Below, one piece after another: positions 17,993 to 26,380 of a stretch of DNA of 43,548 bases. This DNA is from an uncultured Gammaproteobacteria bacterium (GTDB lineage: Bacteria > Pseudomonadota > Gammaproteobacteria > Magnimaribacterales > Magnimaribacteraceae). The DNA lies in NCBI GenBank assembly GCA_913045055.1, contig CAJWPI010000012.1, positions 1 to 43,548 on the forward strand. The letters run 5' to 3'. The position numbers and the translations under genes were made by a program. The notes under the pieces are model-generated. The model searched no databases. It saw only the letters and a list, made by a program, of their open reading frames with translations, and was not told where the DNA came from. Position 1 is the stretch's first letter. Every line of letters begins with the position of its first letter.

Positions 17993-18970
17993 TTATGAAG
18001 CTCTTACGGCCTGCAAACGTCCTGCTATTATTTCTTCTGCATCACTAACTAACCTGGAAACTAATTCATCACAAGACACTACATCTTTAACCCTTGCAAC
18101 AGAGATACCTGCTGACCAAATGCCATGTTCAAGATCTCCTTCTTCAAACACTACCCTTCCTCTTGTTCCAGCAACTAAGTCTTTTATATCTTCAAAAGTC
18201 GCATTTCCTGAAGATTCTATTTCCACAACCTCATCTGAAACTGAGTTTTTGAAAACTCTTGCGGTGTTATGCATAGTCCTAAACATTAAATTTGTTGACC
18301 TTTCATCCGCCTCGGTCATTTTTACTTTTACATTCTGATGAATTAACGACTCTTTGGTCGCCATGAATCTAGTTCCCATTACTATAGCTTCCCCTCCTAA
18401 AGCCAGTGCAGCTACTAGACTCTTTGCATCAGAAAAACCTCCACATCCTGCAACAGGTATATCTAAAGCTTCTACAGTTTGAGGAAGTAGGACTAAAGAA
18501 GGAATATCATCTTCCCCTGGGTGACCAGCACATTCGAATCCATCAATTGTTACAGCATCACAACCTACACTCTGAGCCTTAAGAGCATGACGTACTGATG
18601 TGCACTTATGTATTACTTTTACATCATATTCTTTAAAGAGCTCCATAAAAGGCTCTGGGCTTCTCCCAGCCGTTTCTACAATCTTTATTCCTGAACCTAC
18701 TATAGCTTGAGCGTATTCTTCATATGGCGGAGGTTCGATTGCAGGCAGAACAGTAAGATTTACTCCAAACGGTTGGTCTGTCATTGCTCTAGTTCTTTCA
18801 ATTTCTTTTGATAAGGCTTCGGGTGTTGGTTGGGTTAAAGCTGTTAAAATTCCTAATGCTCCTGCATTAGAAACAGCAGAAACAAGCTCGCCAGTTCCCA
18901 CCCATTGCATTCCACCCTGTATAATTGGATGTTTAATTCCAAATAATTCTGTTATGCGAGTTTTAAACAT
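17993..18970 (-). CDS. Nitronate monooxygenase / 2-nitropropane dioxygenase-like flavoprotein
   Basis: FMN-dependent TIM-barrel enzyme. It begins with the typical ELFGIKHPIIQGGMQWVG and has the DGFECAGHPGED segment with the catalytic-type His, GCGGFSDAKSLVAALALGGEAIVMGTRF for the phosphate site, and a normal C-terminus. I place the start at 18970 because GGAG lies eight bases before that ATG and the conserved sequence begins there. The frame runs on to 19144, but that would overlap the divergent mmsA start. The length is 325 residues. Class I NMO enzymes oxidise nitronates such as 3-nitropropionate; many homologues in fatty-acid contexts are uncharacterised or act as trans-2-enoyl reductases (FabK). 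It is the first gene of a five-gene minus-strand run. Confidence 0.85.
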   Translation of the reverse strand: MFKTRITELFGIKHPIIQGGMQWVGTGELVSAVSNAGALGILTALTQPTPEALSKEIERTRAMTDQPFGVNLTVLPAIEPPPYEEYAQAIVGSGIKIVETAGRSPEPFMELFKEYDVKVIHKCTSVRHALKAQSVGCDAVTIDGFECAGHPGEDDIPSLVLLPQTVEALDIPVAGCGGFSDAKSLVAALALGGEAIVMGTRFMATKESLIHQNVKVKMTEADERSTNLMFRTMHNTARVFKNSVSDEVVEIESSGNATFEDIKDLVAGTRGRVVFEEGDLEHGIWSAGISVARVKDVVSCDELVSRLVSDAEEIIAGRLQAVRAS

Positions 18971-19009
18971 TTTTTTCTCCTTTGCTAGCACTAATATAAA
19001 GGGGAAACT

Positions 19010-19037
19010 ACTATAACCACCTAGATATTTGTTGCAA
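19010..19037 (-). promoter_or_regulatory. Probable sigma-70 promoter for the minus-strand five-gene run
   Basis: On the minus strand TTGCAA (19032-19037) and TATAGT (19010-19015) are 16 bases apart, about 40 bases before the ATG at 18970. The site sits in the 118-base divergent gap shared with the valine operon, so a single regulator there could control both directions. I see no equally good plus-strand promoter for mmsA. Confidence 0.5.
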
Positions 19038-19088
19038 GAGGAAAAATAGATAAAAATGACTAACTTTAAAGACAAAATAGGAGAGTAA

Positions 19089-20579
19089 ATGGTAAATAAA
19101 CTACCTCTATTAATAGACGGAGAATTCATTGAAAGTAATTCCAAAGATTATTTAGAAGTTACCAATCCTCTTTCTCAAGAAGTTTTATGCGAGGTGCCTT
19201 GTGCTTCAAGAGATGAAGTAGATAAAGCAGTATCTAGTGCTGCTAAAGCATTTGTTTCTTGGAAAGAAACACCTCCTCCAGAAAGAGCCAGGTTGATGAT
19301 GGAATATCAATTTCTACTAAAAAGAAATCAAGAAGAATTAGCCGAGATTCTAAGTAAAGAAAATGGGAAAACTTTTGAGGACGCTAAGGGAGATGTTTGG
19401 AGAGGAATAGAGGTTGTTGAACAAGCAGCTAATATTTCTCCAATGCTCATGGGAGAAACGCTAGAAAATGTTGCAAAAGAAATAGACTCTTATAGCTATA
19501 CACAACCTTTGGGAGTGTGTGCTGGAATAACACCTTTTAATTTTCCTGCAATGATCCCCTTATGGATGTTTCCCATGGCAATAGCATGTGGCAATACTTT
19601 CGTTCTTAAGCCTTCTGAACAAGACCCTATGACTCCAAATCGTTTAGCGGAACTTTTTATTGAAGCGGGAGCACCAAAAGGATTACTTCAAGTTATCCAT
19701 GGAACTAAAGAACAGGTAGATCAAGTACTTACTCATAAAGATATAAAAGCGATATCATTCGTAGGCTCAGTTCCAGTGGGTCAATATATATACAAAACAG
19801 GAACAGATAATTTAAAAAGAGTACAAGCATTTGCAGGAGCAAAAAATCATATGGTTGTGATGCCAGATGCTGATAAACAGAGAACAATAGATAACTTGGT
19901 GGGTGCTTCTGTTGGGGCAGCAGGACAGCGATGTATGGCTATCAGTGTTGCTATTTTTGTAGGTGAGTCTAAGAATTGGATTGAAGATGTAAAAACTGAA
20001 ATGCAAAAAGTTTCTCCTGGATCATGGGATTCTCCAGAATCAGGATACGGTCCTCTGATAAGTAAAGCAGCTAAAGATAGAGTTCTTTCTTTAATAGAAA
20101 AAGGTAAATCTGAAGCTAAGTGCTTGCTAGATGGGAGTGAATGCAAAGTAAATGATTATCCAGAAGGTAATTGGGTTGGTCCAACTCTTTTCTCAGAAGT
20201 AAAAACAGATTCAGAGATTTATAAAACTGAAATATTTGGACCTGTCCTTTTAGCTATCAATGTAGAAACTCTCGAAGAGGCAATAGATTTAGTCAATGCT
20301 AATCCTTATGGGAATGGAACTTCTATCTTTACAAGCTCTGGCAGGTCAGCTCGAAAATATAGACACGAAATAGAAGTAGGACAGGTTGGAATAAATATTC
20401 CTATCCCTGTTCCTTTACCTTTCTTCTCTTTTACTGGTTGGAAGGGTTCGTTTTATGGAGATCTCCACGCTTATGGAAAGCAAGCTGTTAGGTTCTATAC
20501 TGAGACCAAAACAGTAACTGAAAGATGGTTTCAGGGTGGAGATAGTGAAGGAGCTAATCTAACAATAAAATTGAAGTAG
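19089..20579 (+). CDS. mmsA: Methylmalonate-semialdehyde dehydrogenase (CoA-acylating)
   Basis: Converts methylmalonate semialdehyde, CoA and NAD to propionyl-CoA, CO2 and NADH, the last step of valine breakdown in this operon. It is an aldehyde-dehydrogenase fold of 496 residues. [21 protein letters not shown] and the [10 protein letters not shown] coenzyme loop are present, and the catalytic Cys282 is in GQRCMA. The [15 protein letters not shown] segment is characteristic of MmsA rather than other ALDHs. GGAGAG at 19080-19085 is the ribosome-binding site. First gene of a five-gene operon; the next start is three bases after its stop. Confidence 0.95.
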   Translation: MVNKLPLLIDGEFIESNSKDYLEVTNPLSQEVLCEVPCASRDEVDKAVSSAAKAFVSWKETPPPERARLMMEYQFLLKRNQEELAEILSKENGKTFEDAKGDVWRGIEVVEQAANISPMLMGETLENVAKEIDSYSYTQPLGVCAGITPFNFPAMIPLWMFPMAIACGNTFVLKPSEQDPMTPNRLAELFIEAGAPKGLLQVIHGTKEQVDQVLTHKDIKAISFVGSVPVGQYIYKTGTDNLKRVQAFAGAKNHMVVMPDADKQRTIDNLVGASVGAAGQRCMAISVAIFVGESKNWIEDVKTEMQKVSPGSWDSPESGYGPLISKAAKDRVLSLIEKGKSEAKCLLDGSECKVNDYPEGNWVGPTLFSEVKTDSEIYKTEIFGPVLLAINVETLEEAIDLVNANPYGNGTSIFTSSGRSARKYRHEIEVGQVGINIPIPVPLPFFSFTGWKGSFYGDLHAYGKQAVRFYTETKTVTERWFQGGDSEGANLTIKLK

Positions 20580-20582
20580 AAA

Positions 20583-21743
20583 ATGAATTTTGATTTGTCT
20601 GAAGACCAGATAGTATTTCAAAACTTAGCAAAAGAATTCGCTGCTAAAGAACTAGCTCCTTTTGCAGCGAAATGGGACTCTGAAAGTTACTTCCCCAAAG
20701 AAGTAATAGAAAAAGCTGGAGAACTTGGATTCTGCTCTTTATATGTTCCTGAAGAAGACGGTGGTATGAATCTTGGAAGATTGGACGCAAGTATTATTAT
20801 TGAACAACTATCAACAGGTTGCACAAGTACTACTGCTTTTATAACTATTCATAATATGGCCTTATGGATGTTGAGTAAATTTGGTAAAGAAAAGCTAAAA
20901 AAAGAATGGTGCCCTTCTCTTAGTTCTGGAAAAAAACTAGCCTCTTATTGTTTAACAGAATCTGGTGCTGGTTCGGATGCTGCATCAATCAAAACTACAG
21001 CTAAAAAAACTAATGACGGTTATATAATTAACGGAAGTAAATCTTTTATCTCAGGCTCTGGAGAAACTGATTGCCTTATACTCATGGCAAGAACTGGGAA
21101 AGAAGGAGCTGGTGGAATATCTTGTTTCTTAATTCCTGCAAACTCCAAAGGTATAGATTATGGAAAGAAAGAAGAGAAAATGGGATGGAAAAATCAACCT
21201 ACAAGAATAGTTAATCTAACCGAAGTCAAAGTTCCAAAAGATAATCTAATTGGAGAGGAAGGCCAAGGTTTTAAGATAGCCATGCAAGGACTGGATGGAG
21301 GGAGGATAAATATCGCCACTTGTTCAATAGGTACAGCCCAAGCAGCTCTTTCTTCAGCTCAACAATACATGAACGAGAGAGAACAATTCGGAAAAAAAAT
21401 TGGAGAATTCCAAGCCTTACAGTTCAAGTTAGCGGATATGACAACAGAACTAGTAGCAGCCAGGCATTTCGTAAGATTAGCCGCTAATAAAGTAGACAAT
21501 AATCATCCTGAAGCAACCACTTATTCTGCAATGGCTAAAAGATTTGCAACGGATGTGGGTTTTAATGTTTGCAATGAAGCTCTACAAATTTTTGGTGGTT
21601 ATGGATATATTCAAGAATATCCTTTAGAACGTTACGTAAGAGATGTTAGAGTCCATCAAATTCTTGAAGGAACGAATGAAATCATGCGTATGATCATAGG
21701 AAGGAGAATGATGATGGAAGACGCTACTAACTTAGTGCAATAG
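20583..21743 (+). CDS. Acyl-CoA dehydrogenase, isobutyryl-CoA dehydrogenase type
   Basis: FAD-dependent acyl-CoA dehydrogenase of 386 residues, expected to turn isobutyryl-CoA into methacrylyl-CoA. CLTESGAGSDAAS (FAD/substrate), REQFGKKIGEFQALQFKLADM and the QIFGGYGYIQEYPLERYVRD region are all present. The catalytic base is Glu362 in LEGTNEIMR, the position used by short-chain members such as human ACAD8 and SCAD. The assignment to valine catabolism comes from its place between mmsA and the hydratase/HIBCH genes. Confidence 0.92.
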   Translation: MNFDLSEDQIVFQNLAKEFAAKELAPFAAKWDSESYFPKEVIEKAGELGFCSLYVPEEDGGMNLGRLDASIIIEQLSTGCTSTTAFITIHNMALWMLSKFGKEKLKKEWCPSLSSGKKLASYCLTESGAGSDAASIKTTAKKTNDGYIINGSKSFISGSGETDCLILMARTGKEGAGGISCFLIPANSKGIDYGKKEEKMGWKNQPTRIVNLTEVKVPKDNLIGEEGQGFKIAMQGLDGGRINIATCSIGTAQAALSSAQQYMNEREQFGKKIGEFQALQFKLADMTTELVAARHFVRLAANKVDNNHPEATTYSAMAKRFATDVGFNVCNEALQIFGGYGYIQEYPLERYVRDVRVHQILEGTNEIMRMIIGRRMMMEDATNLVQ

Positions 21744-21752
21744 GGGTAAAGA

Positions 21753-22523
21753 ATGTCAGAAAAATTACTTATAGAGATAGATAATCATATAGCAAAGTTA
21801 ATTATTAATAATCCTCCAGCAAACACCTGGGATCAAGAAAGTCTTAGCTTCCTTAAAAAATCAATTGAAGAATTAAATGACAATAAAGAAATTTTTAGTT
21901 TAGTGATTACTGGTAAAGGAGAAAAGTTTTTTTCTGCAGGCGCAGACCTAAAAGTTTTTGATAAGGGAGGAAAAGAAGCTGCAAATGAAATGGCAACCTC
22001 ATTCGCTACTGCCTTTTCTACCTTAAGTAATTTTAGAGGAGTTTCAATAGCATCAATAAATGGTTTTGCAATGGGAGGCGGTCTGGAGTGTGCTTTAGCA
22101 TGCGATATCAGAATTGCTGAGAAACAAGCAAAATTAGCTCTGCCTGAACCTAAAGTAGGCCTTCTTCCCTGTGGAGGGGGTACACAACAACTACCTAGGT
22201 TAGTAGGAGAAGGATGGGCAAAAAGAATGATTCTAGCTGGAGAACAAGTAGATGCCGAACTTGGTCTTAAAATAGGTCTTGTTGAGGAAGTAGTAGAAAC
22301 TGGCGAGAGCTATACAAAAGGAATTGAGCTTGCAGAACAGGTATGTAATCAAAGCCCTTTAAGTATCTCAGCTTGTAAAGCATTGATACATTCAGCACGT
22401 TCTCAGCAAAATAGTTATGAATCAGAAAAGAAACCTTTTGTTGAATTATTCGATACCCAAGATCAAAAAGAGGGTGTATCTGCTTTTCTAGAAAAAAGAC
22501 CACCAAAATGGCGTAATGCCTAG
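21753..22523 (+). CDS. Enoyl-CoA hydratase
   Basis: Crotonase-fold enzyme of 256 residues. In this operon it should hydrate methacrylyl-CoA to 3-hydroxyisobutyryl-CoA. GEKFFSAGADLKVF gives the first oxyanion-hole region and NGFAMGGGLECALACD the second. Both catalytic glutamates are visible (GGGLE, and LPE of LALPEPKVGLLP). The gene starts 9 bases after the dehydrogenase and overlaps the HIBCH start by 8 bases. Confidence 0.92.
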   Translation: MSEKLLIEIDNHIAKLIINNPPANTWDQESLSFLKKSIEELNDNKEIFSLVITGKGEKFFSAGADLKVFDKGGKEAANEMATSFATAFSTLSNFRGVSIASINGFAMGGGLECALACDIRIAEKQAKLALPEPKVGLLPCGGGTQQLPRLVGEGWAKRMILAGEQVDAELGLKIGLVEEVVETGESYTKGIELAEQVCNQSPLSISACKALIHSARSQQNSYESEKKPFVELFDTQDQKEGVSAFLEKRPPKWRNA

Positions 22524-23646
22524 AGACGATTTAGTTCTGTTTGAAGAAGTTGAGGCTTCTGGTGGTAAAAGGTTGGGACGTATTATTCTCAACTCTCCAG
22601 AAACTCTTAATTCTTTAACTCTTTCTATGATTGATTTAATAAGCCCTCGACTTGATAAGTGGGCTGAAAGGAAAGATATAGTTTGTATAATTATAGAAAG
22701 TGCAGGTGATAGAGCTTTTTGTGCGGGTGGGGATATTCGTGCCCTTTACGAATCTATGATAAAGCACCCAGGAGGTCCAAATCCTTTTGCAGAAAGATTT
22801 TTTGAGAGTGAATATCGATTAGATTATCAGATTCATGCTTACCCTAAACCCGTAATCTGTTGGATTAATGGTATAGCTATGGGAGGTGGGGTAGGTTTAA
22901 TGCTCGGGTGTGATTTCAAAATAAGTACTGAAAATACTAAATTTGCTATGCCTGAAATCGGGGTTGGGTTATTTCCTGATGTTGGTTTTACTTATTACAT
23001 TTCCAAATTACCTAAAAATATAGGTCTATACATGATGTTAACAGCTACACAACTCAACGCATCAGATACCCAGCTCATAGGATTGACTGATTATTACCTC
23101 TCCACTTCAGCAAAGAACAAGTTTGAAGATCAGCTAATAAAATTAAATTGGAGTTTAGATGAGCTCGAAAATATTAAATTAATACAATCTCTTATTAGTA
23201 AATACTCCAAAGAGGAAACTTGTAAAGTAGGCCTTCCTAAGGATAACTTAAAGTCTAGGATTGATCTTATTCAAAATATAACCAATGAAGATTCTTTAAT
23301 AAAAGTTGTTAATAATATATTAGAGTTAGAAACAGATGATGAATGGTTTATAAGGGGTGTAGAAGGGTTAAAAAGGGGTTCTCCTACTTCAGCTTTTCTA
23401 ATTTGGGAACAGTGTAGTAGAAGTGGTAGCCTAAGCTTAGAAGAAGTTTTTCAATTTGAACTCGATTTAGCCATTCAAGTTACTAGACACCAGGATTTTA
23501 CTGAGGGAATAAGAGCAATAATTATAGATAAAGATAACAACCCTCAATGGATATACACTAAAGTCGAGGACGTGACCAAAGAATGGATAGAAGAGCATCT
23601 GCATCCTGCATGGAATGAAAATCCTTTAAAAAGTCTACAGAATTAA
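22516..23646 (+). CDS. 3-hydroxyisobutyryl-CoA hydrolase
   Basis: Crotonase-superfamily thioesterase that releases 3-hydroxyisobutyrate from its CoA ester, keeping reactive methacrylyl-CoA low. The length of 376 residues, longer than hydratases, and the motifs GDRAFCAGGDIRALYE, NGIAMGGGVGLMLGCDFKI and MPEIGVGLFPDVGFTYY are diagnostic of HIBCH. The C-terminal part with FQFELDLAIQVTRHQDFTEGIRA is also typical. The ATG lies inside the end of the hydratase gene, so translation is coupled. Confidence 0.94.
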   Translation: MPRDDLVLFEEVEASGGKRLGRIILNSPETLNSLTLSMIDLISPRLDKWAERKDIVCIIIESAGDRAFCAGGDIRALYESMIKHPGGPNPFAERFFESEYRLDYQIHAYPKPVICWINGIAMGGGVGLMLGCDFKISTENTKFAMPEIGVGLFPDVGFTYYISKLPKNIGLYMMLTATQLNASDTQLIGLTDYYLSTSAKNKFEDQLIKLNWSLDELENIKLIQSLISKYSKEETCKVGLPKDNLKSRIDLIQNITNEDSLIKVVNNILELETDDEWFIRGVEGLKRGSPTSAFLIWEQCSRSGSLSLEEVFQFELDLAIQVTRHQDFTEGIRAIIIDKDNNPQWIYTKVEDVTKEWIEEHLHPAWNENPLKSLQN

Positions 23647-23659
23647 TTAGGAGAAATTT

Positions 23660-24538
23660 ATGTCAAAAATAGCTTTCATAGGTTTAGGAAATATGGGCGG
23701 CCCAATGGCTAAGAACCTGGTTTCAGCAGGCTATCAAGTTACAGGTTTCGATTTAATTGAAACGGCAATAAATGATGCTAAAGAGGGGGGTATAAAGATC
23801 AGTAAGAATGCAGCTTCAGCAGCAGTAGACGCTGAAATACTTATAAGTATGTTACCTGCAAGTCAGCATGTAGAGTCCTTATATCTAGAAGAAAAGCTGC
23901 TTGAATCAATTGATCCCTCAACTTTAATTATAGACTGTTCAACAATAGCTCCAGAAACTGCAAGGAAAGTTTCTAAAGAGGCAGATGCATTAGGTTTATC
24001 CATGATAGACGCTCCTGTTTCTGGGGGAGTGAGCGGTGCAGTTGCCGGTACCTTAAGTTTCATAGTGGGTGGTAAACTAGAATACTTGGATAGAGCTAAA
24101 CCTTTGCTTCAGAAAATGGGGAAAAATATCTTCCATGCAGGAGATAATGGCTCAGGTCAAGTAGCTAAGATTTGTAACAACATGCTACTAGCTATACATA
24201 TGTGTGGTACGGCAGAGAGCTTGGCTTTGGGGGTAAAAAATGGATTAAAGCCTCAAGTACTTTCTGAGATTATGAAAAAGAGTTCGGGAGGTAATTGGTC
24301 TTTAGAAGTCTACAACCCCTATCCTGGGGTAATGGAAGGTGTCCCTGCTAGTAGAGAATACCAAGGTGGGTTTCTTAATAAATTAATGTTTAAAGACTTA
24401 GGTTTAGCGCAAGAAGCTTCAAAGGATTCTCAAACAAAAACACCAATGGGTGACTTAGCAAGAAAGCTTTATGAAGAAATGATAGAAAAGGGTTTTGAAG
24501 ATCTAGATTTTTCTAGTATACAAAAACTCTATCTCTAA
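23660..24538 (+). CDS. mmsB: 3-hydroxyisobutyrate dehydrogenase
   Basis: NAD-dependent oxidation of 3-hydroxyisobutyrate to methylmalonate semialdehyde, the substrate of MmsA. The coenzyme loop FIGLGNMGGPMAKNL is at 6-20. The substrate motif DAPVSGGVSGAVAGTL is at 117-132 and the catalytic Lys170 is in GSGQVAKICNN. 292 residues is normal. It has an AGGAG site just before the ATG and ends the five-gene operon, five bases from the convergent quinone oxidoreductase. Confidence 0.95.
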   Translation: MSKIAFIGLGNMGGPMAKNLVSAGYQVTGFDLIETAINDAKEGGIKISKNAASAAVDAEILISMLPASQHVESLYLEEKLLESIDPSTLIIDCSTIAPETARKVSKEADALGLSMIDAPVSGGVSGAVAGTLSFIVGGKLEYLDRAKPLLQKMGKNIFHAGDNGSGQVAKICNNMLLAIHMCGTAESLALGVKNGLKPQVLSEIMKKSSGGNWSLEVYNPYPGVMEGVPASREYQGGFLNKLMFKDLGLAQEASKDSQTKTPMGDLARKLYEEMIEKGFEDLDFSSIQKLYL

Positions 24539-24543
24539 AAATC

Positions 24544-25512
24544 CTAATCTACAGTTAACAGAACTTTTCCTATAGATTGATTGCTAGCTACATATTCGTG
24601 AGCTTCTTCTGCTTCTGATAGTCTAAAAGTCTTATCGATTATTGGTTCAATTTCATTTGTTTCAAATAATGGCCAAACCTTTTTAAGTAATTCTTGCATC
24701 AAGTGAGTTTTAAAAGGGACTGACCTTGCTCTTAGAGTTGAACCTATAATTTTTATTCTTTTCATTAGAACCTGCCCTAGGTCTATTTCACATTCAGAAC
24801 CTCCCATGAGACCTATTAAAGCAAGTCTTCCATCTATTGTAAGAACTTTAAGATTGTCAGATAGATAGTTAGCACCAACAGGATCAAGAATAACATCAAC
24901 TCCCGAATCTCCACTCCATTCTAGAACTTTCTTCAAAAAATTTTCCTTCGTCCTAACACTTCCATCATCAGCTCCTAAATTTTTACAAAATTTTATTTTT
25001 TCTAAATTACCTGCAGTTACAAAACATGGGTTGCCAAATGCTTTACATAACTGAATAGCTGCTGTTCCTACACCACTAGCTCCTGCATGCAACAGAACTC
25101 TCTCTTTGGGAACTAGATTGGCTTCCATGTAGAGATTTAAGAAAGCTGTACCAAAAACTTCTGGAATAGCAGCTGATAAAATAGTGTCAAAATTAGAAGG
25201 AATTGGTAATACCTGCCCTTCAGGAACAGCTACTTTTTCTGCATATCCTCCTCCAGTTAATAAAGCACAAACCTTTTGACCCTCTTCAAAACCTTCTACA
25301 CCTTCACCTAAACCTATAATTTCTCCTGCACACTCTAGCCCAAGAATTGGACTTGCTCCTGGAGGTGGAGGATAAAGACCGCTTCGTTGTACTAAATCAG
25401 CTCTATTTATCGCTGTAGCAGTTGTTTTGATAAGTATCTCTCCAGGATTTGTAAGAGGATCCTTGATATCCCTCAAAACTAGTTTCTCTTTTTCAATGTC
25501 TATTGCTTTCAT
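24544..25512 (-). CDS. NAD(P)H:quinone oxidoreductase, PIG3/zeta-crystallin family
   Basis: Zinc-free medium-chain dehydrogenase/reductase of 322 residues. TAINRADLVQRSGLYPPPPGA followed by LGLECAGEIIGLG is typical of the TP53I3 (PIG3) branch. The NADPH site AGASGVGTAAIQLC and the VILDPVGANYLS region are clear, and no structural-zinc cysteine cluster is present. I choose the ATG at 25512, where the family's MKAI start lies. A GTG at 25551 would add 13 unlike residues without a ribosome-binding site. It reduces quinones or enals; the physiological substrate is unknown. Convergent with mmsB. Confidence 0.9.
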   Translation of the reverse strand: MKAIDIEKEKLVLRDIKDPLTNPGEILIKTTATAINRADLVQRSGLYPPPPGASPILGLECAGEIIGLGEGVEGFEEGQKVCALLTGGGYAEKVAVPEGQVLPIPSNFDTILSAAIPEVFGTAFLNLYMEANLVPKERVLLHAGASGVGTAAIQLCKAFGNPCFVTAGNLEKIKFCKNLGADDGSVRTKENFLKKVLEWSGDSGVDVILDPVGANYLSDNLKVLTIDGRLALIGLMGGSECEIDLGQVLMKRIKIIGSTLRARSVPFKTHLMQELLKKVWPLFETNEIEPIIDKTFRLSEAEEAHEYVASNQSIGKVLLTVD

Positions 25513-25591
25513 TGCAAATCCGGCCTCATATCTTTTATTCTTTCTTAACACACATAAGTTATCATAGCTTAATCATCAAGGAGAATGAGAA

Positions 25592-26380
25592 GTGTTTAAT
25601 CTATTAAAGAGATTTTTTTTATTTATTCTTATTTTGAATTTCAATAGTTTTTTGGTCGGTGATCAAAATAATTATGGTTTAGAAATATTAAAAAAGACAG
25701 ACAAGAATATGTCAGGTTATGGGGATAGCCAATCTAGATTAGTCATGCAACTAATAAATGCAAAAGGAGAAATAACAGAAAGATCCATGAGGTCTAAGTT
25801 GTTAGAAGTGGAGGATGATGGAGATAAATCTCTGTTTGTTTTTGAGAGTCCAAGAGCTATTAAAGGTACAGCTTTACTTAGTTACGCTCATAAAGTTGAA
25901 CCTGATGATCAGTGGTTGTATATACCTGCCATCAAAAGAGTTAAACGTATAATTTCAAAAAATAAGTCTGGTCCTTTTTTGGGAAGTGAGTTTTCTGTAG
26001 AAGATCTATCTTTCCAAGAAATTGAAAAATTTTCATATAAATACTTACGTGATGAGCAGTACAATAATCAAGACTGCTTTGTTGTAGAGAGAGTTCCCCT
26101 AGATCCATATTCTGGTTATACAAAACAGTTGGTTTGGGTAGATAAAACCAATTATCTTATACAAAAGGTAGAGCTCTTTGATAGAAAAGCTTTCCACCTT
26201 AAGAGTCAGTTTTTTAGAGGCTATAAAAGATATTTAAGTTCCTTTTGGAGACCCGGTGAGATAGAAATGATCAATCACCAAAATGGCAAAAGTACTATTT
26301 TGCGCATTGAAGAACAAAGTTTCCAAAATGGTTTAACTGATAGTGATTTTACGCAGAATAGTTTGAAAAGATCCAAATAA
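25592..26380 (+). CDS. Outer-membrane lipoprotein-sorting (LolA-like) protein of an RND operon
   Basis: Periplasmic LolA-superfamily protein of 262 residues with a hydrophobic N-terminal signal (about 1-22, ending FLVGDQ). The conserved block DQWLYIPAIKRVKRIISKNKSG followed by FLGSEFSVEDL is typical of the LolA_like (PF17131) family that occurs with MMPL exporters. The start is GTG at 25592, with AGGAG nine bases before it; the nearby ATG at 25585 meets a stop after four codons. It is followed without a gap by the barrel protein and then the MMPL gene. Such proteins are thought to carry lipid or hydrophobic cargo between membranes; this is inferred. Confidence 0.85.
   Translation: MFNLLKRFFLFILILNFNSFLVGDQNNYGLEILKKTDKNMSGYGDSQSRLVMQLINAKGEITERSMRSKLLEVEDDGDKSLFVFESPRAIKGTALLSYAHKVEPDDQWLYIPAIKRVKRIISKNKSGPFLGSEFSVEDLSFQEIEKFSYKYLRDEQYNNQDCFVVERVPLDPYSGYTKQLVWVDKTNYLIQKVELFDRKAFHLKSQFFRGYKRYLSSFWRPGEIEMINHQNGKSTILRIEEQSFQNGLTDSDFTQNSLKRSK

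Noticed and set aside
18971-19144. Upstream extension of the nitronate-monooxygenase frame
   Set aside because: It would overlap the mmsA start, adds residues unlike the family, and the ATG at 18970 has a good GGAG site.
19847-20146. Minus-strand frame of 99 codons inside mmsA
   Set aside because: It is antisense to a strongly conserved coding region, has no recognisable domain, and reflects codon bias of mmsA.
25513-25551. GTG start for the quinone oxidoreductase
   Set aside because: It has no ribosome-binding site, and the family begins at the MKAI of 25512.
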